A stretch of DNA of 64,000 bases from Albibacterium sp035514885 (lineage in GTDB: Bacteria; Bacteroidota; Bacteroidia; Sphingobacteriales; Sphingobacteriaceae). Numbering within the stretch: position 1 is the first letter of the stretch; every line of letters begins with the position of its first letter. This document shows positions 45,604 through 53,957 of the stretch, in pieces. Location of the stretch: NCBI RefSeq assembly GCF_035514885.1, contig NZ_DATJCH010000017.1, positions 1-64,000 of the forward strand, given 5' to 3'. The translations under genes and the position numbers were made by a program. Below the pieces are notes generated by a model, which saw only the letters and a program-made list of their open reading frames with translations, made no database searches and had not been told where the DNA came from.

Positions 45604-46443
45604 ATGATCTATCACTATACTACAATAGAAACATTAGCATTAATTCTGGAGTCAAAGAAAATACGATTTAATAATTTAACTGATGTAGACGACATGCTGG
45701 AAGGTGATTTGTTTGAAAAACGCAGTTTGGCACAACATATTTTCGTAAGCTGTTGGTCTAAAGAAAAGGAGGAAAATATCGCACTCTGGAAAATGTATAA
45801 CCATGGTAAAGGTGTTAGAATTGGGCTTCCATCCAACCCTTGGCGAAAAGTAATTTTCGATACAAAAGAGTGGGAAGAAAAAGGTGTTAAGATCCAGTTT
45901 GATCCAAGTCAGGAATATATTTCACCTTTTGAGTTTGATGATGTTTTTGGAGCGAATCATATGATAATTCCTCCTTATTTCTTCCCAAATAACACTGCCT
46001 TCGCTAAACAAGTTGAATATTTGTCTGCCAAAGAATTAAAGGTGAAATATAAAGGTCTATATAGTGAATTAATGAAGGGGAAATGTAATATCCAACTATC
46101 AATTAATCCTTTGGATTTTGGTCGATATAAACATAATCGATGGGAATTTCAAAAAGAGTATAGGTTTGTATTATTTATATGCCCTTTGCATGAAAAGCCG
46201 GATTTTTTTCAATTAAATTCTCCTGAAACTATTTCTAATACATTAATTGATTATATTAAAAATGAGAAAACTTCCCCTCTAAAAGACTTTTATGTTCAAT
46301 TGGCCGATGAATCTTTAAGAGACATGGAAGTCATGGTGGGACCCCTTTGCTCGAAGGCTGATGAGATTATTATAGATGCTCTTATTAAAAAATACCAATT
46401 AAACACTTCACTTATCAATAGCGAAGCGTCAATTCGAAAGTGA
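45604..46443 (+). CDS. DUF2971 family protein
   Basis: The 279-residue protein starts MIYHYTTIETLALILESKKI and shows the DUF2971 pattern: IRFNNLTDVDDMLEGD, then FVSCWSKEKEENIALWKMY, and later FQKEYRFVLF. These proteins are small cytosolic enzymes of unknown reaction and are often seen in defence islands. A 249-base gap precedes it and a 260-base gap follows, so it is probably transcribed alone. Neither gap shows a supported gene. Confidence 0.82.
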   Translation: MIYHYTTIETLALILESKKIRFNNLTDVDDMLEGDLFEKRSLAQHIFVSCWSKEKEENIALWKMYNHGKGVRIGLPSNPWRKVIFDTKEWEEKGVKIQFDPSQEYISPFEFDDVFGANHMIIPPYFFPNNTAFAKQVEYLSAKELKVKYKGLYSELMKGKCNIQLSINPLDFGRYKHNRWEFQKEYRFVLFICPLHEKPDFFQLNSPETISNTLIDYIKNEKTSPLKDFYVQLADESLRDMEVMVGPLCSKADEIIIDALIKKYQLNTSLINSEASIRK

Positions 46444-46703
46444 TTAATAATAATGACACCTACTTCATACTATTAATTCTTGTTTAGAGAATACAAATGG
46501 AATAAAAGTATATCTTCGGATTTGAAATCAAAAGACAAAAACTATTGAGATGCCTAGCCGACAGGACAAGTGGGGAGTTAGTAAGGAAGAAGAGTTATTG
46601 AAAAAGTGACCAAAGTTCTTTCTAGCCATTCTTTGTATTAACAACATTGCTGATTTTGAATTTATATTAAAAGTTTTTGTTCATTAAAGATTATCTGATA
46701 CAA

Positions 46704-47912
46704 ATGATACCAGAAGGAATACAAGCGATATTTGATTTTGTTGATTACCTAGACTCTCGTAAACAGGTATTAATTGAAAAATTCATCCCGCTTTGCGAAG
46801 AGCTGGAAGAGTTACGTGTAAGTAAAAACAAGTTAAAACCGGAAAGTAATTATCGAGAAAAACGGCAGTATGATATTCTTCAAACAGAAATAGAGTTAAA
46901 ATTTGAACCATTGATGACTGATGTTTATCAGCCTATAACAGGAAAGCTCAAAGAGTTAGGAATATGGTCGGGAGATCATGTTTTCACAAGTATTGAGAAT
47001 AATATATCCGCCTCGACATCTGCTTTTAAGAATTGTTTTCACGATATTGATATAGACAAAGTAAACCAATACAAGAAAAAATACCTTTCATTTAGAAATG
47101 ACACAAACTCAAACTTCCTTACCCTGCAATTTGTTTTTTCAGGTTTGGATGAAGCCTTGAAGGAGTTGTTCGATTTCTTCAATGACACTGATGACTTTGA
47201 ATTGGAAGCTCTTGAGCATAAAGTTATCGAATGCAGTTCAATTGAAGATGCATTAATTCTATATAATAAAAACCCAACAGAGAATATACGATTCGCATTT
47301 CCTTCTATTGACAATTTAAATGTTTCAAAGAATAGAGAGGTCAATAAGGTAACTAGTAGCAATTTATCAGAGCTATCCATGCTTATTGAAAGTTTTAGAA
47401 AAAAGATGTCTGTTCCTATCGTGGAAGTCACTAGAACTTCATTCGATGAAGCCTTACACAGGGTTAATTCTTTAAAACAGATAATTGAAAACGAAGATGC
47501 CTACAAACTATTCAATTATCCAGACAATCAAAATGAAGCCTTCCTTCAGTATCTTTTTAAAATAATCCGTAATGAATCTGAATGGGATATAAATTCGGAG
47601 GTCAATAATGGAAGAGGTCCTGTAGATTTTACAGTTTCAAAAGGTGCAGCAGATAAAACTGTGGTCGAATTCAAGCTAGCGAAAAACACAGATCTAAAAT
47701 CTAACCTTCAGTATCAAGTTGATATCTATAAAAAAGCAAACAACACGGATAAAGCGGTGACAGTAATTCTATATTTTACAGATGCTGAGGTTAAAAAGAC
47801 GAAACGGATACTTGAAGAATTGGGACTGAATGGGAAAGAGAATATTGTACTCATTGATGGAAGAAAAAAAATTTCTGCATCTAAAGAAAGAATACAAGGA
47901 AACCTGGCTTGA
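46704..47912 (+). CDS. PD-(D/E)XK nuclease-like protein with long helical N-terminus
   Basis: The 402-residue protein has a helical N-terminal 270 residues and a C-terminal nuclease-fold domain. The putative catalytic residues are Asp308 in GRGPVDFTVSKG and Glu322/Lys324 in VVEFKLAK, followed by a QYQVDIYKKA helix. ATG 46704 is chosen; TTG 46677 would add nine residues. It is the last gene of the defence island. A DNA-cutting effector is plausible; the N-terminal domain is not recognised. Confidence 0.7.
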   Translation: MIPEGIQAIFDFVDYLDSRKQVLIEKFIPLCEELEELRVSKNKLKPESNYREKRQYDILQTEIELKFEPLMTDVYQPITGKLKELGIWSGDHVFTSIENNISASTSAFKNCFHDIDIDKVNQYKKKYLSFRNDTNSNFLTLQFVFSGLDEALKELFDFFNDTDDFELEALEHKVIECSSIEDALILYNKNPTENIRFAFPSIDNLNVSKNREVNKVTSSNLSELSMLIESFRKKMSVPIVEVTRTSFDEALHRVNSLKQIIENEDAYKLFNYPDNQNEAFLQYLFKIIRNESEWDINSEVNNGRGPVDFTVSKGAADKTVVEFKLAKNTDLKSNLQYQVDIYKKANNTDKAVTVILYFTDAEVKKTKRILEELGLNGKENIVLIDGRKKISASKERIQGNLA

Positions 47913-48143
47913 AATACTAAAAAATAGACATAGAATTACAAATCTTGAAAGTCTTTATTATTGGTATCCAATAACAATAAATAGAATATCAATTATTATA
48001 GGAATTTGTATTAATAACTAGCATATAGCTTAGATGTTGTGTATATTTACTGTTCTAAACAGGGATGAGAACCAAAAGGTGACCTGGGTTTGGATTGATT
48101 CAGTAATTAATTGACAATAAGACATTTAGAGTATAGGGGCTGC

Positions 48144-48162
48144 GTCCTGCCACCCCGACGAA
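48144..48162 (+). other. Candidate attachment site resembling a tRNA-Pro 3' end
   Basis: GTCCTGCCACCCCGACGA matches the T-arm 3' strand plus acceptor strand and discriminator base expected of a Bacteroidota tRNA-Pro gene (CACCCCG would pair with a CGGGGTG 5' end). The 5' part of a tRNA is absent to the left. Integrases commonly use tRNA 3' ends as att cores, and a tyrosine recombinase gene begins 295 bases downstream. The tRNA identity is inferred from memory of tRNA patterns. Confidence 0.5.
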
Positions 48163-48183
48163 AGCCAGTTCATCTGGATTCAA

Positions 48184-48217
48184 AAGCCTCTAAATCATCT
48201 GATTTAGAGGCTTTTTT
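48184..48217 (+). terminator. Strong rho-independent terminator
   Basis: Perfect 14-base arms AAGCCTCTAAATCA and TGATTTAGAGGCTT with a two-base loop are followed by a run of T. It lies 20 bases after the tRNA-like sequence, the normal place for a tRNA-gene terminator. Confidence 0.85.
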
Positions 48218-48272
48218 GCTTTTAAACCATCCTTTTCAATACATACTATTCTTCCTGTCATGCGAACAATAA

Positions 48273-48309
48273 GGTGAACAGATATAATATTTATATTTGT
48301 TCACCTTAA
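48273..48309. promoter_or_regulatory. 37-base palindrome upstream of integrase
   Basis: AAGGTGAACA (48273-48282) and TGTTCACCTT (48300-48309) pair perfectly, and the AT-rich centre is itself nearly symmetrical (ATATAA/TTATAT) with one mismatch. It could be an operator of the integrase gene or an arm-type integrase or excisionase site. Confidence 0.6.
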
Positions 48310-48387
48310 AGAGTTAACTATCTGTTATTCATTTGTTTACGCGGATGATGTATGAACTCGAATGTATCAAAATGAATCACTTTTTTG

Positions 48388-48401
48388 GTTCACTGGTGAA
48401 C
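48388..48401. promoter_or_regulatory. Second GTTCAC/GTGAAC palindrome
   Basis: GTTCAC (48388-48393) and GTGAAC (48396-48401) repeat the half-site of the larger palindrome about 85 bases downstream, 55 bases before the integrase start. The shared GGTGAAC unit suggests one protein binds both. Confidence 0.5.
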
Positions 48402-48456
48402 TGTTTCGACAAATTAGTTTGAAACAATTTATTTAAGTATTTAAAAAGGAGTAGAC

Positions 48457-49713
48457 ATGAGATCAACAAACACCTTCGGAATTCATTTCGTATTGAGAAA
48501 GAGCCGTGGCAAGAATGGCAAAGCTGCTATTTATGTTCGTATTGTAGTAAACAAGACCCGTAGCGAGATCGCGCTAAAGCGATTAATCGATGGTGACGAG
48601 TGGAACAGCGTAAAAGGGATGGCCAAGCCCAAGAATGTAGAGTTAAAAGCCCTAAATAGTTATCTAGAAGAAACTAGAGGGCTTCTGACCTCACACTATC
48701 AGGAATTTATTGTCAAAAAGGAGCTTGTAACGGCTGAGGCAGTTAAAAACAAATACCTTGGAATTGTAGAGCAGGAAAATACACTTCAATCTCTGATGGA
48801 GTATCATAACCTCCATATGAAAGAAGTGCTGGCCTATGGTACCATGAAAAATTATTATACCACCGTTAAGTACCTTAAGGAATTCCTATTGAAGCAATTC
48901 AAAAAATCGGATGTCTACCTTTCTGAATTGGATTATCAGTTTATTACTCAGTTTGAATATTTCTTACGGACATATGAACCGGTTGATCATCATAAAGGCA
49001 TGTCAAACAATGGTGTGATGAAGCATCTTGAACGTTTCCGGAAGATGGTGCGACTAGGTGTAAAACTCGGCTGGCTGGATAAAGATCCGTTTGATCTTTT
49101 TAAACTCAAGATGCATAAAGTAGAACGGGGATTTCTGACGAGCGAAGAACTTTCAAAAATTGAGAAAAAAGATTTTTCGGTCGAGCGTATTCAGTATGTC
49201 AAGGATTTATTTGTCTTTGCTTGTTATACAGGTATGGCCTATGTCGATGTCATGCAGTTGACGCCAAACAACATCGTTAAAGGAAGTGATGGAAATCGTT
49301 GGATCGATACGGAACGAGAGAAAACCCAAACACCCGTCAAGGTGCCCATTCTTCCTAAAGCAGCAGCTATCATTGAAAAGTATAAGGATGATCCAAGGGC
49401 AATCTCACAAGGGGCACTTTTTCCTGTAATCTCGAATCAAAAGCTGAATAGCTATTTAAAGGAAGTAGCTGATCTATGCAGTATCAAGAAGCATTTAACC
49501 TTTCATCTCGCAAGACATACCTTCGCCACTTCGGTAACCCTCTCAAATGGAGTTCCTATTGAGACAGTGAGCAAGATGCTAGGACATACTACCATCCGTA
49601 CAACTCAAATTTATGCAAAAGTAGTTGAGCAGAAGGTTAGTCAGGATATGGCGAATCTGAGAAATCGATTGGAGGAAAATGAGCAGATTAAATTGAAAGT
49701 TTTGAAAAGCTAA
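48457..49713 (+). CDS. Tyrosine recombinase / integrase
   Basis: The 418-residue protein has a SAM-like N-terminal domain (to about residue 210) and a catalytic C-terminal domain. HLARHTFATSV supplies the His-x-x-Arg pair, LGHTTIRTTQIYAKVVEQKV the second His and the nucleophilic Tyr. The position of the first catalytic arginine reads CYTGMAYVDV, with Ala where most recombinases have Arg; IntDOT of CTnDOT also lacks this arginine, so the protein belongs to the Bacteroidota IntDOT-like group. It lies beside a tRNA-like att sequence and reads away from it. Confidence 0.92.
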   Translation: MRSTNTFGIHFVLRKSRGKNGKAAIYVRIVVNKTRSEIALKRLIDGDEWNSVKGMAKPKNVELKALNSYLEETRGLLTSHYQEFIVKKELVTAEAVKNKYLGIVEQENTLQSLMEYHNLHMKEVLAYGTMKNYYTTVKYLKEFLLKQFKKSDVYLSELDYQFITQFEYFLRTYEPVDHHKGMSNNGVMKHLERFRKMVRLGVKLGWLDKDPFDLFKLKMHKVERGFLTSEELSKIEKKDFSVERIQYVKDLFVFACYTGMAYVDVMQLTPNNIVKGSDGNRWIDTEREKTQTPVKVPILPKAAAIIEKYKDDPRAISQGALFPVISNQKLNSYLKEVADLCSIKKHLTFHLARHTFATSVTLSNGVPIETVSKMLGHTTIRTTQIYAKVVEQKVSQDMANLRNRLEENEQIKLKVLKS

Positions 49714-49726
49714 TTATATTTAGGTA

Positions 49727-50263
49727 ATGGAAAATAAAAAGTTGATAGTACCCGATGAAATTGTAATCAGCAAGATCTATTATATCAGAGACCAGAAGGT
49801 CATGTTGGATAGTGATCTGGCAGAATTATACGGAATCCAGACTAAACGATTGAATGAACAGGTCAACAGAAATATTGACCGTTTCCCGGAGGACTTTATG
49901 TTCAGATTGAATGAGGAGGAATTTCAGCACTTGAGGTCGCAATTTGCGACCTCAAGATGGGGCGGAAGAAGAGCGCTTCCTCTTGTGTTTACCGAACATG
50001 GTGTATTGATGCTTTCTAGCGTGTTGAACAGCAAACAAGCCATTGAGGTTAACATCCAGGTAATGCGGATTTTCACTAGGATTCGTCAAATGCTAGCCGA
50101 TAACACGGAGATTCGTTTGGAAGTTGAAAAGATCAAAAACAAGCTTGACAATCAGGATAAAAACATGGAGATCGTTTTTAAATACCTGGACGAACTGTTA
50201 GAAAAGCCGAACCAACCCAAACCACCGAGAAAACGGATCGGTTTCAAACCAGATGATCTTTAA
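49727..50263 (+). CDS. ORF6N-domain protein
   Basis: The 178-residue protein contains an ORF6N DNA-binding domain: YYIRDQKVMLDSDLAELYGI, then QVNRNIDRFPEDFMFRLNEE, and ALPLVFTEHGVLMLSSVL. A C-terminal coiled coil and a basic Pro/Lys tail follow. Such proteins are common on phages and integrative elements of Bacteroidota and may act as regulators or antirepressors. It starts 13 bases after the integrase stop and may be cotranscribed. Confidence 0.88.
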   Translation: MENKKLIVPDEIVISKIYYIRDQKVMLDSDLAELYGIQTKRLNEQVNRNIDRFPEDFMFRLNEEEFQHLRSQFATSRWGGRRALPLVFTEHGVLMLSSVLNSKQAIEVNIQVMRIFTRIRQMLADNTEIRLEVEKIKNKLDNQDKNMEIVFKYLDELLEKPNQPKPPRKRIGFKPDDL

Positions 50264-50397
50264 GAGCTAGATTGCTCATTTTTTGTTTTATCGCAAATTT
50301 ACTTTCGTTCCGTATAACCATCAAGGGTATATAAACATTCGTTGCCTCATGCCCTTGACGGTTTACTCCATTCAAGTTGATTGCTTAACAAAAAATC

Positions 50398-50883
50398 ATG
50401 AGCAATCTTAGAGCACTACCCCAGATCTCAAAAATAGTTTATCACGGAACAGATGCAATATTTGACCACTTTGATGAAACTAAGAAAGGCAGTAATACGG
50501 GATTCCCTAATACTATCCATGGATTTTTCTTTACCGAAAAGAAAGAAAATGCTACACTATTTGGTAAGAGGATTATCAAAGCAAGTATTGTTATTGAAAA
50601 AGCAATTGACCTAACTATACATGGGATTTTTTCAGAGAAGGATCAAGCCCCGCTTATTTGGAAAATTTTGACAGGTGAAGTGCTTTCAGAGGAAGACGCA
50701 TTAACTCAACTAGATGAGAATATTTCTCTAGGTGAAATAGACGAGCTATATGATGCCCTAAATTCTGAAGAAAGTCACCATTCGTTAAAAGAAGCAGGAT
50801 ATGATGGTATAATCTCTTCATTGGGCAACGATGAAATAGAATATATTGTTTTTACAACGGAACAAATCAGGCTATTAGTCTAA
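50398..50883 (+). CDS. ADP-ribosyltransferase-like protein
   Basis: The 161-residue protein shows the fold pattern of ART-PolyVal-type domains. IVYHGTDAIFDHFDE is the His-Gly-Thr strand, HGFFFTEKKENATLFG the second NAD-contacting strand, and GYDGIISS with NDEIEYIVFTTEQI forms the acidic end. Comparable single-domain proteins are carried by phages and mobile elements as modifiers of host proteins or as toxins. No antitoxin partner is evident next to it. The target is unknown and activity is inferred. Confidence 0.65.
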   Translation: MSNLRALPQISKIVYHGTDAIFDHFDETKKGSNTGFPNTIHGFFFTEKKENATLFGKRIIKASIVIEKAIDLTIHGIFSEKDQAPLIWKILTGEVLSEEDALTQLDENISLGEIDELYDALNSEESHHSLKEAGYDGIISSLGNDEIEYIVFTTEQIRLLV

Positions 50884-51002
50884 AAAACAGTTGCTTTAAA
50901 GCGTTTATGATAGTTTAATTTCAAAGAAATTGTTAAATATGATGCAGCGAAAATGGTTGAATCGTAAGCTTCTGAAAACATATTACACGAACGGACATTA
51001 GT

Positions 51003-51536
51003 TCATTGCTTTTTACGGTAACTCAGCTGTGTCAATCCGGTTTCAAATGACTTTGCGGCCATGAATTCAAGCTCTTGTTCGGGTCTTCCGTTCTTAAAAA
51101 GCCTTGTTCCATTACCTAATAGAACAGGTATAACTGAGATTATAAACTCATCTATTAGGTTATGCTTTAATAGTTCATTTATTATTTCTGCACCACCATC
51201 ACAATAAATATTCTTTCCGTTTTCAGATTTTAGTCTTTTAATCAAATCGGGCAAACTTCCTGTGTAAAAAGTTGTTCTACCCACCTTTGGTCTTTGATTT
51301 CTTGTTATGACATAGACATCTCTTTGTCCGTTATCATAATGAGAAGCACCGACTTCTTTAAGAACATAATCATAGGTTTTTCTACCAATAATTAAGGTGT
51401 CGATTGTATCCGTAAATTTGGCATAACCATAATCTTCGCCTTCTTTTTCTACAAGTTTTAAGAAACTGAGGTCATCATTGGGTTTTGCAATATAACCGTC
51501 TAAGCTCATTGCAATGAAAAGTGATATTTTACGCAT
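51003..51536 (-). CDS. Dihydrofolate reductase / RibD C-terminal-like reductase
   Basis: The 177-residue protein begins MRKISLFIAMSLDGYIAKPN, the NADPH-binding start of the RibD_C family. It continues with TLIIGRKTYDYVL and ends the core with IYCDGGAEIINELLKHNLID and VIPVLLGNGTRLF. Proteins of this group are NADPH-dependent reductases of unknown substrate; they are not the drug-target DHFR. It lies 73 bases downstream of the AraC gene on the same strand, so the regulator may control it. Confidence 0.88.
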   Translation of the reverse strand: MRKISLFIAMSLDGYIAKPNDDLSFLKLVEKEGEDYGYAKFTDTIDTLIIGRKTYDYVLKEVGASHYDNGQRDVYVITRNQRPKVGRTTFYTGSLPDLIKRLKSENGKNIYCDGGAEIINELLKHNLIDEFIISVIPVLLGNGTRLFKNGRPEQELEFMAAKSFETGLTQLSYRKKQ

Positions 51537-51609
51537 TTGTTTTAAATTTTAATGTTTCTACAAAATTAATTATAGATGACCATTGGTACTTTGGAAAAAT
51601 GCGACAAAA

Positions 51610-52344
51610 TTAAATTTGAGAGGGAACCAATCCCGTGTTCCTTTTAATATCGTTGGTTAGGTGCGAATGGTCATAATAACCACATTCAAATGCAATATCT
51701 AACAAACTCGTTTCTTTCGCAGAATCTCTTATTTTCGACAAAGCATTTTGAAAGCGAACAATACGAGAATATTCTTTTGGTGTAATACCTATTTGTATTT
51801 TGAAATTTCGCTCTAATTGCCTTACTGTAGTGAAGTTTTTTTTGGCAATATCGCCTATACTTGATTGACCTTGCGTTTGATCAATATCTTTAATGACCGA
51901 TTCTAAAAGCAAATTTCTACTTTGCAGTCTGTCGATAAAAAAGCTGTTTAAATAGTAGACGGGGTTTTTAATGAATGTATCAACATCAAACGAGTATACT
52001 CTTTCAAGTTGAACGGTTTGGTCGGCTATTTCACTTTGAGGGACGTAATCGTAGAAATTCGGGAACATTCCTGGTTTCAAACATACGCCAAACAAGTGTG
52101 TATGTTTCTCAATGAAACTGTCTTTAAAAGACCTCATTGCACCAACCGCATAAGTTCTTCCGAACTCCATAGAAACCGAGCCATTGTCTGTCAAACAAGT
52201 ATCGCCCAAATTTATGACCAGGCCTGCGCAAGCATCCGGAAAATTCCGCTCCCATTGTTTGTCCAGGTCGTCTCCTTTCAATTGCCAAAAAGTATGAATA
52301 TATGGTGTTAATGCTATAATTGGTGAGATTTCTTTATACTCCAT
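51610..52344 (-). CDS. AraC-family transcriptional regulator
   Basis: The 244-residue protein has an N-terminal DUF6597-like cupin part (SPIIALTPYIHTFWQLKG, FGVCLKPGMFP) and a C-terminal AraC helix-turn-helix pair. These are FTTVRQLERNFKIQIGITPK and LLDIAFECGYYDHSHLTNDI. The protein probably senses a small ligand. It is transcribed ahead of the reductase gene. Confidence 0.9.
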   Translation of the reverse strand: MEYKEISPIIALTPYIHTFWQLKGDDLDKQWERNFPDACAGLVINLGDTCLTDNGSVSMEFGRTYAVGAMRSFKDSFIEKHTHLFGVCLKPGMFPNFYDYVPQSEIADQTVQLERVYSFDVDTFIKNPVYYLNSFFIDRLQSRNLLLESVIKDIDQTQGQSSIGDIAKKNFTTVRQLERNFKIQIGITPKEYSRIVRFQNALSKIRDSAKETSLLDIAFECGYYDHSHLTNDIKRNTGLVPSQI

Positions 52345-52826
52345 TTCTAATTACAATTTAGTTGAGTAGCGACCATCAAACAAAATCGTCAAACTCATTC
52401 AAGTCCTATAAAAATACAAATTAATTATTTGCATTAAGTTTACAAATACGTAGGCATACACATTTCTTGATGCCCTTTAGATAATGAACATATTAAAAGA
52501 GGAAAGCTCTACTGCCATTTTCTGGAATGAATTATCAAACTTGCTACTCATCCTTAACAAATTTAGTTCTTGTTATTTTAAAACTGTTTCCAGTTAAAAG
52601 TGGCAACTCCAAATGGTATGTAAATTTTTCCAACATAGCATGGATGGACTTAATTTTGAAACGTTAGTAAACAAGATCACTCCTGATAATGAAAAATAAT
52701 TTTCAAAATATCGTCAGATAATACAAGACTTTATCCTAAGAAAACTAGTGTTTAATAGTATATTTACTATACACTAATCAAAAGGCCTTATAACCTTCGA
52801 GTGTCGGCCGTAATTGTAAATTGGAT
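52345..52826. other. Non-coding stretch
   Basis: No supported gene lies in these 482 bases. An imperfect inverted repeat near 52749-52777 (TAGTGT..TAGTA against TACTA..ACACTA) sits about 50 bases before the next start and may be an operator of the broken zinc-ribbon gene. Confidence 0.4.
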
Positions 52827-53711
52827 ATGTTAACATATAACGAGCTTATTGACTTAAGGAAAAAGTTGGCTAATGAAGAGATTACGTTAGAACTTGTAAA
52901 AGAATTAATTTGGAAAAATTATAAAAAGGGAAAACGAGCGTGGCATACGAAAGATTAGAAAGAAAGAAAAATTAAAGTTATTAAAGAAAAATGCGAAATA
53001 TGTGATAGCAGAAAAATATTAACAATACAGCATCTTTCTCACCCTAAAAGATATTCCGAATATGAAAGAGATGTAACCAGAAAATATGCTCAGATTTTCA
53101 TAGATTCTAACACCATCGTTGAAAAATATGAATTCAGAGAACACGTAATAGAGAATTATGATTATGAGCCTGTCCCTTTATGTCCTGATTGTAAGGGCAG
53201 ACGCCCTAACAAGAGAATGAGAAAAAACCCACAATACCTTTGTGCAAAATGTCGACACGAGTTTAATGAACCAATTTATAAATCGGTAGATGAACTTATT
53301 GCAATTATTTATGAAAATGAAGAAGCACTTGAAGTTCGTGATAAATGTTTCGTATCAAAAGACAAATGGAGAAATCAGCATAACTTATCGAAAGTAAAAT
53401 ACTGGTTGCAAAGACAAATGTCAAAAAACAAAGATATTGAAATGATTGGGAAAGAAGCCCTTTTACTCTATCTAGACGACAACATAAAATATCTTTCCTT
53501 CGAGGATACAATTACTGCTTGCAAAAAATGTGCATCTAATTCTGATTTAAATAACATGGAACTATGTCCCAAATGTAAAGAGCATTACAAAGGTGTTCAG
53601 TATCCAACCTGTATTCAATGTTTGCCCGAAGAAAAGCGAAAAGTAGCATTGGAAAAAATTGAATTTGGAAAAGAATGGCGAGCTATGCATGAAAGACTTG
53701 GGGCCGATTAA
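52827..53711 (+). pseudogene. Zinc-ribbon protein gene interrupted by one in-frame TAG
   Basis: From ATG 52827 the frame runs MLTYNELIDLRKKLANEEIT to KGKRAWHTKD and meets TAG at 52956-52958. The same frame then continues without another stop for 250 codons to 53711. The continued product carries repeated zinc pairs: CEIC, CPDC, CAKC, CKKC, CPKC and CIQC. The first pair is followed by a His-rich IQHLSHP, as in HNH-like or zinc-ribbon proteins. The single stop makes this a recent pseudogene, a sequencing error, or a suppressed gene; ATG 53217 would give only the last 164 residues. Confidence 0.75.
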
Positions 53712-53957
53712 ATAGCGTCAAGATTGACTCATGTTTAGGATCTTTGGCACGAACTGGATATTGACGTTTCGTTATTTAATCTAAAGAAACCATGCATTTT
53801 GTTTCGCTATTCAAGAAATATCAACTAGCTATCTTGCTGACTCACAAAAATATTGTTAGTTTTATAAATATACCACGCAATTCGGATATAGAGGTTGATT
53901 GGCGAAATCCAGTTTCGCCAATTGTGTTGTTATCGGTCATTTTAAAAGAAACCCAAA

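Larger units (their letters stand above)
1536..48162 (+). mobile_element. CTnDOT-like integrative conjugative element with defence island (right end at about 48162)
   Basis: The span contains the mobilisation set, regulators, a tra operon and a cargo of defence genes, in the usual order for Bacteroidota conjugative transposons. The right end is proposed at the tRNA-like att sequence. The left end is outside the window or hidden by the IS110 element. TraA to TraC and TraO to TraQ are not seen, so the element is either a reduced variant or depends on genes further left. Confidence 0.6.
47913..48456. other. Junction region between defence island and integrase
   Basis: This 544-base gap has no supported gene. 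It holds a tRNA-3'-end-like sequence, a strong terminator and two palindromes, each listed separately. From 47913 to 48140 nothing is recognised. Confidence 0.6.

Noticed and set aside
48060..48162. Complete tRNA gene
   Set aside because: Only the 3' end pattern is present; no matching 5' acceptor strand or anticodon arm lies upstream.
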